A program made the translations under genes and the position numbers. Shown piece after piece: positions 8,395 through 18,097 of a DNA stretch of 64,000 nt. Origin of the DNA: Mesorhizobium sp. M2E.F.Ca.ET.219.01.1.1 (GTDB taxonomy: Bacteria > Pseudomonadota > Alphaproteobacteria > Rhizobiales > Rhizobiaceae); NCBI RefSeq assembly GCF_004016445.2, contig NZ_SADT02000002.1:1240001-1304000 (forward strand), written 5' to 3'. The notes beneath the pieces were generated by a model. The model saw only the letters and a program-made list of their open reading frames with translations, was not told the DNA's origin and ran no database searches. Position 1 is the stretch's first letter; each line of letters begins with the position of its first letter.

Positions 8395-9831
8395 TTGCGT
8401 CTTCGTGTGGCCTTTGTCGCAGTTTTGATGGCCGTTGCCGGCTGCGTCGCCGACGATGTCGGGCCGATCAACACGCTGACCAAGGAAGCCGGCCACTCGT
8501 CGCCCACCTACATTCCCGATCCTGCCGATGATGGGTCGACTGTCGTTGGACTGGCGTTCTCCGGTGGCGGCGCCAGGGCCGCGGCCTTTTCCTATGGCGT
8601 GCTGCGAGCGCTGGACGATGTCGTCATCGACGAGCGGCCGAAACGTCGCACATTGGTCGACGACATCCGAATGATTTCCGGCGCCTCAGGCGGCGCCATT
8701 GCCGCCGCCTATTTCGGTTACAAGGGCAGGGGCGGTTACCAGGATTTTCGCGAGCGCTTCCTGATCCAGAACGCGGAAGCCGACCTCAGGGAAGCGGTCT
8801 CGCCGGTCAATCTCGTGCGCGCCTATTATGGCGGCGTCAACGATCGCAGCGGCTTCGCCAAATGGCTGAACGACCATCTCTTCGACGGCGCGACCTTCAA
8901 GGCGCTCCACAGGCCAAACGGCCCGATCGTCTGGATCAACGCTTCCGACATCTACAACCGCACGCCCTTCCTTTTCACCTACGACACCTTTGCGGCGCTG
9001 TGCAGTGATCTCGACAAGGTGAGACTGGCCGATGGGGTTGCGGCGTCGGCCGCCTTTCCGGTCGTCTTCGCGCCAATCGTGGTCGCGGCGACCAGCCCCG
9101 ATTGCGGCTACCACCGGCCCGGGTGGCTGAGCCACGCGCTCGCCGACCGCAACGCCTCGCTGCGGCTCAAGGCCTATGCCGGGGCGCTCGACGCCTACCA
9201 GAACGCCGGCCCGCACGACTATGTGAAGCTGCTCGACGGCGGCCTGACCGACAATATCGGCGTCACCGGCTTCACGCTCGAACGCTCGGCCGCGGGCACT
9301 CCTTACGGACCGCTGTCGCCGTCCGAAGCCGTGCGCCTGAACACGCTGATCTTCATCGTCGTCGATGCCGGCAGCGGCTCAAACAAGGCCTGGGTAAAGG
9401 AGCTGCACGGACCGAAGGCGAGCGAACTGTTTGACCTTACCACAAGCACCACGCTCGCCGCTTCGGTGCGCGATGAATTCGATGCGTTGAGGCTCGCCGT
9501 CTCGCAATGGAAAGGCGAGCTGGTACGCTTTCGCTGCGGCCTTCCAGGCTCCACCGTTTCCGCCTATCGCGGTTCGGCGGGCGGCTGGAACTGCCGCGAT
9601 GTCCACCTCGTCGTCCAGCACCTCTCTTTCGCCGATGCCGATCCTGCGACGGAGGCGAAGCTGAACGACATTCCGACCAGGCTTCACCTGCCGGTGGATC
9701 AGGTCGACCTCCTGATCGGAGCTGGCCGCAAGGCGCTCGAGGCCAATCCCGACATAAGCGCGGCGGTCGCCGCGATCCAGGCTCGCGCCGGCATCAGGCC
9801 GCCGGCGATCACGATGGCCGCAGCGAATTGA
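8395..9831 (+). CDS. patatin-like phospholipase, lipoprotein
   Basis: Patatin-family serine lipase/acyl hydrolase of 478 residues. The longest frame begins at 8287. A TTG at 8395 with GGGGAG at 8383-8388 instead yields MRLRVAFVAVLMAVAGC, a textbook lipoprotein signal with lipobox Cys17, so I use that start. Catalytic elements are present: oxyanion glycine-rich SGGGARAAA (residues 56-64), nucleophile Ser98 in GASGG, and the dyad Asp in LLDGGLTDN. It is probably anchored to the periplasmic side of a membrane, acting on phospholipid. A GST gene follows 16 bp downstream. Confidence 0.9.
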   Translation: MRLRVAFVAVLMAVAGCVADDVGPINTLTKEAGHSSPTYIPDPADDGSTVVGLAFSGGGARAAAFSYGVLRALDDVVIDERPKRRTLVDDIRMISGASGGAIAAAYFGYKGRGGYQDFRERFLIQNAEADLREAVSPVNLVRAYYGGVNDRSGFAKWLNDHLFDGATFKALHRPNGPIVWINASDIYNRTPFLFTYDTFAALCSDLDKVRLADGVAASAAFPVVFAPIVVAATSPDCGYHRPGWLSHALADRNASLRLKAYAGALDAYQNAGPHDYVKLLDGGLTDNIGVTGFTLERSAAGTPYGPLSPSEAVRLNTLIFIVVDAGSGSNKAWVKELHGPKASELFDLTTSTTLAASVRDEFDALRLAVSQWKGELVRFRCGLPGSTVSAYRGSAGGWNCRDVHLVVQHLSFADADPATEAKLNDIPTRLHLPVDQVDLLIGAGRKALEANPDISAAVAAIQARAGIRPPAITMAAAN

Positions 9832-9847
9832 TCATCAGGAGACAGTC

Positions 9848-10501
9848 TTGGCGGAATTCACCCTCTATATCGGCAACAAATGCTTTTCCTCATGGTCGCT
9901 GCGGCCCTGGGTGGCCATGCGGCACTTGGAGATTCCCTTCGAGGAGGGCTTCGTGCGCCTGCGCACGCCGGAGACCGCGGCCAACCTTGCCAAGGTGTCG
10001 CCGACCGGGCTTGTGCCGGTGTTGAATCATAATGGCAGGATCGTCTGGGAAACGCTTGCCATCCTTGAATATCTTGCTGACCTCTACCCTGAGAAGAAAC
10101 TGTGGCCGCAGGATATCGGCGCCCGCGCTCTTGCGCGCTCGGTGGCGACCGAGATGCATTCAGGCTTCCGCGAGGTTCGCTACGGCTGGCCGATGAACCT
10201 GCGCCGGCCGAAATCGCACAAGCCGCTCGATGCCGAGGGCGAGGCGCAGCGGGCGAGGATCGAGGCGATCTGGCGCCAGTGCCGCGAACTGTATGGTCAA
10301 GGCGGCCCGTTCCTGTTCGGCCATTTCACCGCGGCCGACGCCATGTATGCGCCGGTGGTCACGCGCTTCGACACCTATGGCGGCGAGCTGGCGACCGTCA
10401 CCCGCGCCTATGTCGACGCGGTGCTTGCAACGCCAGCGATGCTCCACTGGTATGCCGAAGCCGCCAAGGAGCCCTGGCCCGAGCCAGGGCCGGACGAATA
10501 G
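9848..10501 (+). CDS. glutathione S-transferase family protein
   Basis: 217-residue cytosolic GST. The thioredoxin-like N-terminal domain contains the Ser-type active-site region NKCFSSWSLRPW and the cis-Pro motif TGLVPVL, followed by the all-helical C-terminal domain from about residue 85. It starts with TTG at 9848 behind CAGGAGACAG. It is likely co-transcribed with the upstream patatin gene (16-bp gap). The substrate is unknown; relatives act in detoxification or isomerisation. Confidence 0.9.
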   Translation: MAEFTLYIGNKCFSSWSLRPWVAMRHLEIPFEEGFVRLRTPETAANLAKVSPTGLVPVLNHNGRIVWETLAILEYLADLYPEKKLWPQDIGARALARSVATEMHSGFREVRYGWPMNLRRPKSHKPLDAEGEAQRARIEAIWRQCRELYGQGGPFLFGHFTAADAMYAPVVTRFDTYGGELATVTRAYVDAVLATPAMLHWYAEAAKEPWPEPGPDE

Positions 10502-10595
10502 AGCTATTCCGCAAGAAGGTGTAACGTTTCGTGGGATTTGTGCAGCGGATCCGCCCGGTGGGCGGCCGGCGGCAATAGCTTTCGGAGAAGGAGCG

Positions 10596-10925
10596 ATGGC
10601 CAGCAGTGAAGCACCGCGTGAAGCCATGGCGTCGAAGATCTTTCATTGCCGTTTGATCCCGCCGAGGCCGGATTTCGCCTTCACCATGACGGAAGAGGAA
10701 AGGGCGTTGATGGGCCAGCATGCCGACTATCTGCGCGAGAAGCTGCGCGAAGGCAGCATGATCATGGCAGGCCCGGTCGCCGATCCGGCCGGCCCTTGGG
10801 GGCTGCTTATCCTGCGTGCCGGCAGCGAAGCGGAGGCGAGGGCGGTGACCGACGGCGATCCGGTCGCGCGTTCGGGCCGCGGCTTCCGCTATGAAATCCT
10901 GCCGATGTTGAGCGTGATCATGTAG
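10596..10925 (+). CDS. YciI-like protein
   Basis: 109-residue YciI/YCII-superfamily protein, a small ferredoxin-like fold with the pattern GQHADYLREKLREGSMIMAGPV...WGLLILRA...DPVARSG. The conserved His (residue in QHADYL) and Asp (DGDP) are the putative catalytic pair of the family, whose function is poorly known. The ATG at 10596 follows GGAGAAGGAG. A longer frame upstream is an overlap with the GST gene in another frame. A strong hairpin follows the stop. Confidence 0.82.
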   Translation: MASSEAPREAMASKIFHCRLIPPRPDFAFTMTEEERALMGQHADYLREKLREGSMIMAGPVADPAGPWGLLILRAGSEAEARAVTDGDPVARSGRGFRYEILPMLSVIM

Positions 10926-10931
10926 GCGGCA

Positions 10932-10982
10932 CACAAAAAGAACGCCTCTCGCGCGTTTTATGGCGCGGGAGGCGTCCTTGTG
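10932..10982 (+). terminator. long hairpin after the YciI gene
   Basis: ACGCCTCTCGCGC (10942-10954) pairs with GCGCGGGAGGCGT (10963-10975) with one G-T wobble. CACAA/TTGTG extend the stem further out. There is no run of T afterwards, so it may be a Rho-type stop or an RNA-stabilising hairpin. Confidence 0.6.
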
Positions 10983-11196
10983 CCGTTAGCCTTCTTTCGA
11001 CTGCTGACGGCATTGCAACAACGCCCGGCTCCGGCGGCGGTTCCCTAACTCGGCAAAATAATTGACGTCTGTTCGCAGACGTCACGACCGGATCGGTATC
11101 GTCGGCAATCGCAGGTCTTTTCCGTTCCGCTTGCCCGATTGTGTGCTAGGACCGGTCGACCGCGACGTGAGTCACCGACGCTTTTCAGGGATCGAC

Positions 11197-11355
11197 ATGG
11201 CCATCAAATTTTCCGCCAAGGAGCAGCCGCCGGCTCCGGCCGCCGCCACGAAACCGGCCAAGCCGGCCGCCGCGCCGCAAGCCGACAAACCGCTCGACGT
11301 CGATCTCCTCGGGCAGCCGCCCCAGAAGCCGCCGCGCAAGACCAGGAAGAAGTAG
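11197..11355 (+). CDS. small basic proline/alanine/lysine-rich protein
   Basis: A 52-residue protein, MAIKFSAKEQPP..., rich in Ala, Pro and Lys and ending in PPRKTRKK. It is probably disordered and cytosolic. I do not recognise a function. The ATG at 11197 lies behind CAGGG and is preferred over the longer frame from 11062, whose first 45 codons look non-coding. Its stop is 4 bp before the next start, so the two are probably co-transcribed with the YkgJ-type protein. Confidence 0.65.
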   Translation: MAIKFSAKEQPPAPAAATKPAKPAAAPQADKPLDVDLLGQPPQKPPRKTRKK

Positions 11356-11359
11356 AGGA

Positions 11360-11734
11360 ATGCCGCACGAGGCCGACCGCAGTCGCTTGCCTTGGCCGTC
11401 CGCTACGGCGGTCGATCCTGGCTGGCCGGCAGGCGATGGCGCGGCCGTGTTCGACTGCCAGAGCTGCGGCGCCTGCTGCGCCTATTCGGCCGACTGGCCG
11501 CGCTTCTCGACCGAGGAGGACGCGCAACTCGACCGCATTCCGGAGAAATTTGTGTCGGCTGACCTGTCCGGCATGCGCTGCGAGGGTGCGCGCTGCTCGG
11601 CGCTCACCGGCGAGGTCGGCAAGCACACTGCCTGCGGCATCTACGACATTCGCCCCGATGTCTGCCGCGCCTGCATGCCCGGCGGCGACGACTGCCTGAT
11701 GGCAAGGGCGGCGCATGGCCTGCCGGTAAGCTAG
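11360..11734 (+). CDS. YkgJ-family cysteine cluster protein
   Basis: 124-residue zinc- or iron-chelating protein of the YkgJ/CxxCxxCC family. Cys33, Cys36, Cys39 and Cys40 form the CQSCGACC signature. Further cysteines in MRCEGARC, TACGIYD, DVCRACM and DDCLM complete the cluster. The biochemical role is unknown. It follows the 52-residue gene by 4 bp and is followed immediately by a palindromic intergenic element. Confidence 0.85.
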   Translation: MPHEADRSRLPWPSATAVDPGWPAGDGAAVFDCQSCGACCAYSADWPRFSTEEDAQLDRIPEKFVSADLSGMRCEGARCSALTGEVGKHTACGIYDIRPDVCRACMPGGDDCLMARAAHGLPVS

Positions 11735-11894
11735 TTCCTCGCCCCCGCAAAGGGGGAGAGGTGGCCGCGTAGCGGCCGGAGAGGGGGCTGCGACGCTGGC
11801 GAGTTCCCTCTGATTGCTTTCAAGGGCGGCGCCATTTCCCCCCTCCGTCTCGGCTTTGCCGAGCCACCGCTCCACCATTCATGGGGGCGAGGAA
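11735..11894. repeat. mosaic palindromic intergenic element
   Basis: A 160-bp non-coding block bounded by 12-bp perfect terminal inverted repeats (TTCCTCGCCCCC at 11735-11746 and its complement at 11883-11894). It contains two internal hairpins, GGCCGC-GTA-GCGGCC (11763-11777) and CTCGGC-TTT-GCCGAG (11849-11863). This resembles rhizobial intergenic mosaic elements. It starts at the first base after the YkgJ-type gene's stop codon. It has no coding capacity of its own. Confidence 0.7.
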
Positions 11895-11963
11895 AGCGCC
11901 CCGCTTGCCTCACCCGACGCCTCCCGGTACCTTTCCCCGCCAGGCAGGGCCCGGAGGAAACGC

Positions 11964-12575
11964 ATGAGCATCGAATTCTTGTTGACGTCGCTGATTATCG
12001 TGGCCTCGCCCGGCACCGGCGTCCTCTACACGCTGAGCGCCGGCCTCTCGCGCGGCGCGCGTGCCTCGGTCATCGCCGCCTTCGCCTGCACGCTGGGCAT
12101 CATCCCGCATATGGCGGCCGCCATTACCGGCCTCGCCGCGGTGCTGCACACCAGCGCCGTTGCCTTCGAGACGCTGAAATATCTCGGCGTCGCCTACCTT
12201 CTCTACATGGCCTGGAACACGCTGAAGGAGAAGGGTGGGTTGAGCATCGACGAGGACGCCGCGCCGCGATCGACTGCCAGGACCATCACCACCGGCATCC
12301 TGATCAACGTGCTGAACCCGAAACTGTCGATCTTCTTCTTCGCCTTCCTGCCGCAATTCGTCAGCGCCACCGAGCCGCATGCTTTCGCCAGGATGCTGGA
12401 GCTCTCAGGCGTCTTCATGCTGATGACCTTCGTCATCTTCGCCATCTATGGCGTCTTCGCGGCCTCGGTGCGCAGCCATATCGTGTCGCGACCGAAGGTG
12501 CTGACCTGGATGCGCCGCACCTTCGCCAGCGCCTTCGTCATGCTCGGCGCCAAGCTGGCGTTGGCCGATCGCTAA
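11964..12575 (+). CDS. LysE-family amino-acid exporter
   Basis: 203-residue inner-membrane protein of the LysE/RhtB family with about six hydrophobic segments. The family N-terminal pattern is present (SLIIVASPGTGVLYTLSAGLSRG), as is the NVLNPKLSIFFFAFLPQFV motif. It probably exports an amino acid or related metabolite. The ATG at 11964 has GGAGGAAACGC upstream; the longer frame would run into the repeat element. Its last 4 bp overlap the convergent AraC-type gene. Confidence 0.9.
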   Translation: MSIEFLLTSLIIVASPGTGVLYTLSAGLSRGARASVIAAFACTLGIIPHMAAAITGLAAVLHTSAVAFETLKYLGVAYLLYMAWNTLKEKGGLSIDEDAAPRSTARTITTGILINVLNPKLSIFFFAFLPQFVSATEPHAFARMLELSGVFMLMTFVIFAIYGVFAASVRSHIVSRPKVLTWMRRTFASAFVMLGAKLALADR

Positions 12576-13606
12576 CTAGCCAATGCGCTCCCGGTTTCGG
12601 AAGCCTCATCGCTTCCGGAGCCGGACGCGGCCCGGACCCCCAGCCGCCAGGCCGAGGGTGGGACACCGAGCATCTTCTTGAAGGCGCGGCTGAACGCGGC
12701 TTCTGATTCATAGCCGATGTCCGCTGCGATGCTGGCGACGTTGCTGCTGCCGGCGCTGAGCAGTTCCGAGGCGATCTGCATGCGCCATTTGGCAAGATAG
12801 TGCATCGGCGGCATCCCGACGATCTTGGTGAAGCGCTCCGCCAGCACTGTGCGCGACAGCGCGGACTCCTTGGCCAGCGCCTCCACCGTCCAGTTGTGGG
12901 CCGGCCGGTCGTGGATCAGCGCCAGCGCCTTGCTCAGATGCGGATCGCGCAGGCCCGCCAGCCAGCCGGTCTGCTGCGGCGGCAGCGATTCCACATAGCG
13001 GCGCAGCACATCGACGAACATCAATTCGCTGAGCTTGGTCAGTACCGTTTCGCTGCCGGCCCGCTTCTCGGCCACTTCCGAGACCGCCAGCCTGATGAAC
13101 TGGCCGAGCCAGCCGCCATCGCCTTTGACGTCGCCGGCCTTGATGACGGGCGGCAACGTCTCGAGCAGCGGATTAAAGGGCAGGGCATCGCAGGCGAGAT
13201 AGCCGCAGACCAGCCGCGCCGACAGCGATCCCTCCTTGACGTAGTTGATGGGGAAAGGCTGTTGGCTGGCCGCGGCAATTTCCAGCACATCCGCAGTCGG
13301 TGGCTCGGCCCGCAGGTCCGGCGTGCTCGACATGATATGCGGGTCACTGTGCGTGAAGACCACGACCTCGCCGGCTTCCACCGGGATAGCCTCCTGGCCG
13401 ACGATGCGGGCAAAGCAGCGGCCTTCCGTCAGCACATGGTAGGAAATCAGGTGGTCCGCGCCCGGCAATATCCTCGGCAATATCGAGGACGGCGCCGGCG
13501 AGCGGATGGCCCACGGATCCTGGGCCTCGATGTCGAAAAACGTCGCACCGGTGAGGCGCACCGTTTTCAAAAGGTCAGACAGAGCGTCCCCGGCCATTCC
13601 ACCCAT
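12572..13606 (-). CDS. AraC-family regulator with cupin sensor domain
   Basis: 344-residue AraC-type regulator. The N-terminal half is a cupin-like sensor (cupin_6 style; SYHVLTEGRCFARI, PVEAGEVVVFTHSDPHIM). The C-terminal 100 residues hold two helix-turn-helix motifs (WTVEALAKESALSRTVLAERF and ASIAADIGYESEAAFSRAFKK). Its effector is unknown. It converges with the LysE gene (4-bp overlap) and diverges from the GFA-OsmC pair across 176 bp. Confidence 0.9.
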   Translation of the reverse strand: MGGMAGDALSDLLKTVRLTGATFFDIEAQDPWAIRSPAPSSILPRILPGADHLISYHVLTEGRCFARIVGQEAIPVEAGEVVVFTHSDPHIMSSTPDLRAEPPTADVLEIAAASQQPFPINYVKEGSLSARLVCGYLACDALPFNPLLETLPPVIKAGDVKGDGGWLGQFIRLAVSEVAEKRAGSETVLTKLSELMFVDVLRRYVESLPPQQTGWLAGLRDPHLSKALALIHDRPAHNWTVEALAKESALSRTVLAERFTKIVGMPPMHYLAKWRMQIASELLSAGSSNVASIAADIGYESEAAFSRAFKKMLGVPPSAWRLGVRAASGSGSDEASETGSALAS

Positions 13607-13782
13607 GTCCCGCTAAGCCAGTTGCGCGACATCCCATTCAAGTTCCGGACGCGCTGTCAACTAACGCGGACGGCCCGTCATTCCGTCCCAGGCCGGAAGC
13701 TTTAAACCCCAACGGGCGCCGAGAGCTGTCTTCTGTTGCACGCTCCGCGCAATCGAACGCAACGAAAGAAAGGACGAAAGTC

Positions 13783-14208
13783 ATGACAGTACATAAGGGC
13801 GGGTGTTTTTGCGGCGCCGTGGAAATCGAAGTCCACGGAACCGCCGAGGCGATGGGTTACTGCCATTGCAGTTCCTGCCGTTCGTGGTCGGCGTCTCCCG
13901 TGAATGCCTTCACGCTGTGGAAGCCCGGCAACGTCAAGGTCACCAAGGGCGCGGAGTTTCTCTCTGGCTTCAAGAAGTCCGAGATGAGCGACCGCCAGTT
14001 CTGTACCAAATGCGGCGGTCATCTGATGACGGACCATCCGCCGCTCGGGCTGGTCGACGTCTATGCCGCCACCATACCGACGGTGGAGTTCACGCCGGGG
14101 GTCCACGTCAATTACGCCGAGACGGTTCTGCCGATGAAGGACGGATTGCCGAAGCTGAAGGATTTTCCCGCTGAGCTCGGCGGCTCCGGCATCGCGGTCC
14201 CGGAATAG
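13783..14208 (+). CDS. GFA-family zinc protein
   Basis: 141-residue protein of the glutathione-dependent formaldehyde-activating (GFA/CENP-V) family. Zinc-binding cysteines are intact: Cys8 and Cys10 (GCFCG), Cys27, Cys29 and Cys32 (YCHCSSCRS), and CTKCGGHL. Family members bind or shuttle thiol adducts; true Gfa activity is not established for most. It is followed 56 bp later by an osmC-like gene, with which it probably forms a unit. Confidence 0.88.
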   Translation: MTVHKGGCFCGAVEIEVHGTAEAMGYCHCSSCRSWSASPVNAFTLWKPGNVKVTKGAEFLSGFKKSEMSDRQFCTKCGGHLMTDHPPLGLVDVYAATIPTVEFTPGVHVNYAETVLPMKDGLPKLKDFPAELGGSGIAVPE

Positions 14209-14264
14209 GTCCGGACGATGACCGACGATTTCAAGCAACCGCAATTCACGACAGGAGAACAGCA

Positions 14265-14780
14265 ATGGATATCGCGACGTTTCGCGCCACGCAGGAGCCG
14301 ATCAAGGATCTTTATCGCAAGGACGCGCGGGCCGCGCTTCTCACCCTGAAGGCCAAGGGAAGCGCTGATGACACCAGGGTGACCTGCAAGGTCGAGACCG
14401 GACGCGGACTTGCGCTGGCCGGCATCCATCCCAAGGCCGGCGGCAGTGGCCAGGAACTCTGCTCCGGCGACATGTTGCTGGAGGCGCTGATCGCCTGCGC
14501 CGGCGTCTCGATGCGGGCGGCTGCAGCCGTGCTCGAGATCCCGATCAAGTCTGCGGAAATCTCCGCCGAGGGCGATGTCGACCTGCGCGGCACGCTTGGC
14601 GTCACGGAAGGCGTGCCGGTTGGCTTCAAGGAGATCCGCCTGCGCTTCGACATCGAGTCGGATGTCGAGCAGAGCCGGCTGACCCAACTCATGGAGCTCA
14701 CCGATCGCTACTGCGTGATTTTCCAGACCATCCAGCGCAGCCCGAAGACCTTCGTGAAACTCAATAGGGTGGTCTCGTAG
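14265..14780 (+). CDS. OsmC-family protein
   Basis: 171-residue OsmC/Ohr-fold protein. The likely redox cysteine pair is Cys78 (LIACAGVSM) and Cys150 (DRYCVIFQ), as in thiol-dependent hydroperoxide reductases. An ACAGGAGAACAGCA ribosome site precedes the ATG. Its position after the GFA gene suggests a thiol or electrophile detoxification unit; that link is inferred. Confidence 0.88.
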   Translation: MDIATFRATQEPIKDLYRKDARAALLTLKAKGSADDTRVTCKVETGRGLALAGIHPKAGGSGQELCSGDMLLEALIACAGVSMRAAAAVLEIPIKSAEISAEGDVDLRGTLGVTEGVPVGFKEIRLRFDIESDVEQSRLTQLMELTDRYCVIFQTIQRSPKTFVKLNRVVS

Positions 14781-14935
14781 GTCGCGAATGCCCGGAGTCC
14801 TAACTTGGCGGGGCGGAATTCCGGGCTGGGCCTGAGTGCGGCCTTTCCGCTCCGGGCCTATCCTTTGACGTAGCCCATCGCCTCGACGATTTTGCCATCC
14901 GCGACGCGCGTCGGGCCGGCTTTTCGGTTTCAAAC

Positions 14936-14963
14936 AAAAAGGACGGCATCGCTGCCGCCCTTT
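14936..14963 (-). terminator. Rho-independent terminator of groESL
   Basis: Read on the minus strand, AAAGGGCGGCA-GCGA-TGCCGTCCTTT forms a stem with one internal mismatch, followed by TTTTT. It lies 28 bases past the groEL stop. Confidence 0.8.
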
Positions 14964-14990
14964 CCGTATGCACTCGCTGGATAGCCTGGA

Positions 14991-16682
<1,692 letters not shown>

Positions 16683-16705
16683 TCAGTTGATGGAGAGGCC
16701 GAAAT

Positions 16706-17002
16706 TCAGCCGATGATGCCCATAATGTCGGATTCCTTCATGATCAGAAGGTCTTCGCCATTGAGCTTGACTTCAGTGCCCGACCACTTGCCGAACAGGA
16801 TGCGGTCGCCGGCCTTGACGTCCAGCGGCACGAGCTTGCCGCTTTCGTCGCGGGCGCCGGAGCCGACGGCGATGATCTCGCCTTCCTGCGGCTTCTCCTT
16901 CGCCGTATCCGGGATGATGATCCCGCCGGCGGTCTTGGATTCGGATTCGACCCGGCGAACGACCACGCGGTCATGAAGCGGGCGGAACTTGGACTTTGCC
17001 AT
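16706..17002 (-). CDS. groES: 10-kDa co-chaperonin GroES
   Basis: 98-residue GroES, the heptameric lid for GroEL. It has the canonical [15 protein letters not shown] start, a mobile loop ([18 protein letters not shown]), [18 protein letters not shown] and the ending ESDIMGIIG. The start is the ATG at 17002; the longer frame runs through the CIRCE operator and is not translated. First gene of the groESL operon. Confidence 0.98.
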   Translation of the reverse strand: MAKSKFRPLHDRVVVRRVESESKTAGGIIIPDTAKEKPQEGEIIAVGSGARDESGKLVPLDVKAGDRILFGKWSGTEVKLNGEDLLIMKESDIMGIIG

Positions 17003-17067
17003 GTTGTCTTCCTCGAATGAGAACGGTGAGAACTGTTCCTCCATCCGGCGAGGCCGCCGGATATGAG

Positions 17068-17094
17068 TTAGCACTCACCTAGGGCGAGTGCTAA
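17068..17094. promoter_or_regulatory. CIRCE heat-shock operator
   Basis: A perfect TTAGCACTC-N9-GAGTGCTAA inverted repeat, the consensus site for the HrcA repressor. It lies between the groES promoter and its start codon. HrcA control of groESL is established for alphaproteobacteria. Confidence 0.97.
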
Positions 17095-17103
17095 CGTGGC
17101 GCT

Positions 17104-17132
17104 GAGATAGGCCGGTGGGTTTCGAGAGTCAA
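17104..17132 (-). promoter_or_regulatory. sigma70-type promoter of groESL
   Basis: On the minus strand, TTGACT (17127-17132) and TATCTC (17104-17109) are 17 bp apart. Transcription would begin just before the CIRCE element, so bound HrcA would block it. Confidence 0.75.
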
Positions 17133-17230
17133 GGCGCGCGCAAGGGGCAGGCAGCGCGAAATTTTCTCGGGCGAAGCCCTGGTCGGAAATGCGACGGCTG
17201 CCGCGAGCTGCGGACCAGCAATTTCGCCTG

Positions 17231-18031
17231 CTAGGTCCGCCGCTTCGGCAACCGCATCACCAGCAGCGGGCAGCGCTCGGCGAGCCCGTATGTGCCGGTC
17301 GAGGCCAGCCGGACATCATCGAAGAAGGTCTTGGCTTCCTCGATGAGCGCTGCGACAGGGGCAAAACTGTAGATGGCCGGCGAGTTCCGGTAGACGTCGA
17401 TGGTTCCGATAACCGGCAACTCCCACCCGGTACGCGCTGAAAGCTCCTCGCGGTCGGGAAAAATCCTGTCGAATTGTTCCAGGATGCTTCTGACCGGTAT
17501 CGTGTAATCAGGCGCGCCGCCTGTCGCAGTCATGGCCACACGCCATTTGAGCTCGTGGAACGTCGAGACCCCGCCGGCCATCGCCAGGGCGCGGACGGCC
17601 TGCGGTTCGTCGCGGGTTTCGGGAGAGGCGTAAAGCCTGACGGCGGCGCGCCCGTCTGCGCTCAGCACACGTGCGATCGACGCAAACAGCCTGCGCCTGA
17701 GATCGGCGGCGCCGATGACCGAAAGGCATCCGTCGCCGATCAGGGCCTCGACGCTTGCCTCGCCGAACGGCAGATCGAACCAGTCGCCTCTCACCGCCTC
17801 GCGCGTGTCGGTATCGCCCGGCCAGATGCCGGCAATCATATCGGCGGACTCGTCCACCGACGTCATTGCGGCGCCAAGCCCGGCGAGCTCCGGCGTCACG
17901 CCGAGCATCACGACATGCGATCGGCCAAGCTCGAGCTCGCGGTCATAGGCCTGGACGACTTCGGGTGGCGGCCTCAGCGGCGGGCCGAGCAACTGCCAGT
18001 GCCTGCGAATTGCATTCCAATGTTCAGTCAT
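17231..18031 (-). CDS. class I SAM-dependent methyltransferase-like protein
   Basis: 266-residue protein starting MTEHWNAIRRHWQLLGPPL. The fold pattern suggests a class I methyltransferase: HVVMLGVTPELAGL (motif I region), VDESADMIAG (motif II acid), WFDLPFGEASVEALIGDGCL (motif III/IV) and a post-motif LRRRLFASIARVL. The glycine-rich loop is degenerate, so activity is uncertain. The ATG at 18031 follows GGGGGG. It diverges from the ATP-grasp-like gene, and the two leaders are near mirror images, hinting at joint control. The substrate is unknown. Confidence 0.75.
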   Translation of the reverse strand: MTEHWNAIRRHWQLLGPPLRPPPEVVQAYDRELELGRSHVVMLGVTPELAGLGAAMTSVDESADMIAGIWPGDTDTREAVRGDWFDLPFGEASVEALIGDGCLSVIGAADLRRRLFASIARVLSADGRAAVRLYASPETRDEPQAVRALAMAGGVSTFHELKWRVAMTATGGAPDYTIPVRSILEQFDRIFPDREELSARTGWELPVIGTIDVYRNSPAIYSFAPVAALIEEAKTFFDDVRLASTGTYGLAERCPLLVMRLPKRRT

Positions 18032-18047
18032 GCAAAACCCCCCGGTT

Positions 18048-18082
18048 CCACGCGACCTGTCGATTACGCGACAGTCACGTGG
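18048..18082. promoter_or_regulatory. imperfect dyad in a divergent intergenic region
   Basis: CCACGCGAC-C-TGTCG faces CGACA-GTCACGTGG around position 18065, an imperfect palindrome with one bulged base. Symmetry continues outward into GGTT/AACC and CCCCC/GGGGG. The leaders of both divergent genes are therefore similar sequences in inverted orientation. It is a likely operator for both genes. Confidence 0.6.
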
Positions 18083-18097
18083 AAACCAAGGGGGCCC

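Noticed and set aside
13668..13688. GGACGG/CCGTCC inverted repeat upstream of the GFA gene
   Set aside because: Only six pairs with a nine-base gap in GC-rich DNA; expected by chance.
14790..14826. GCCCGGA/TCCGGGC pair after the OsmC gene as a terminator
   Set aside because: Seven pairs with a 23-base loop and no T-run; too weak to call.
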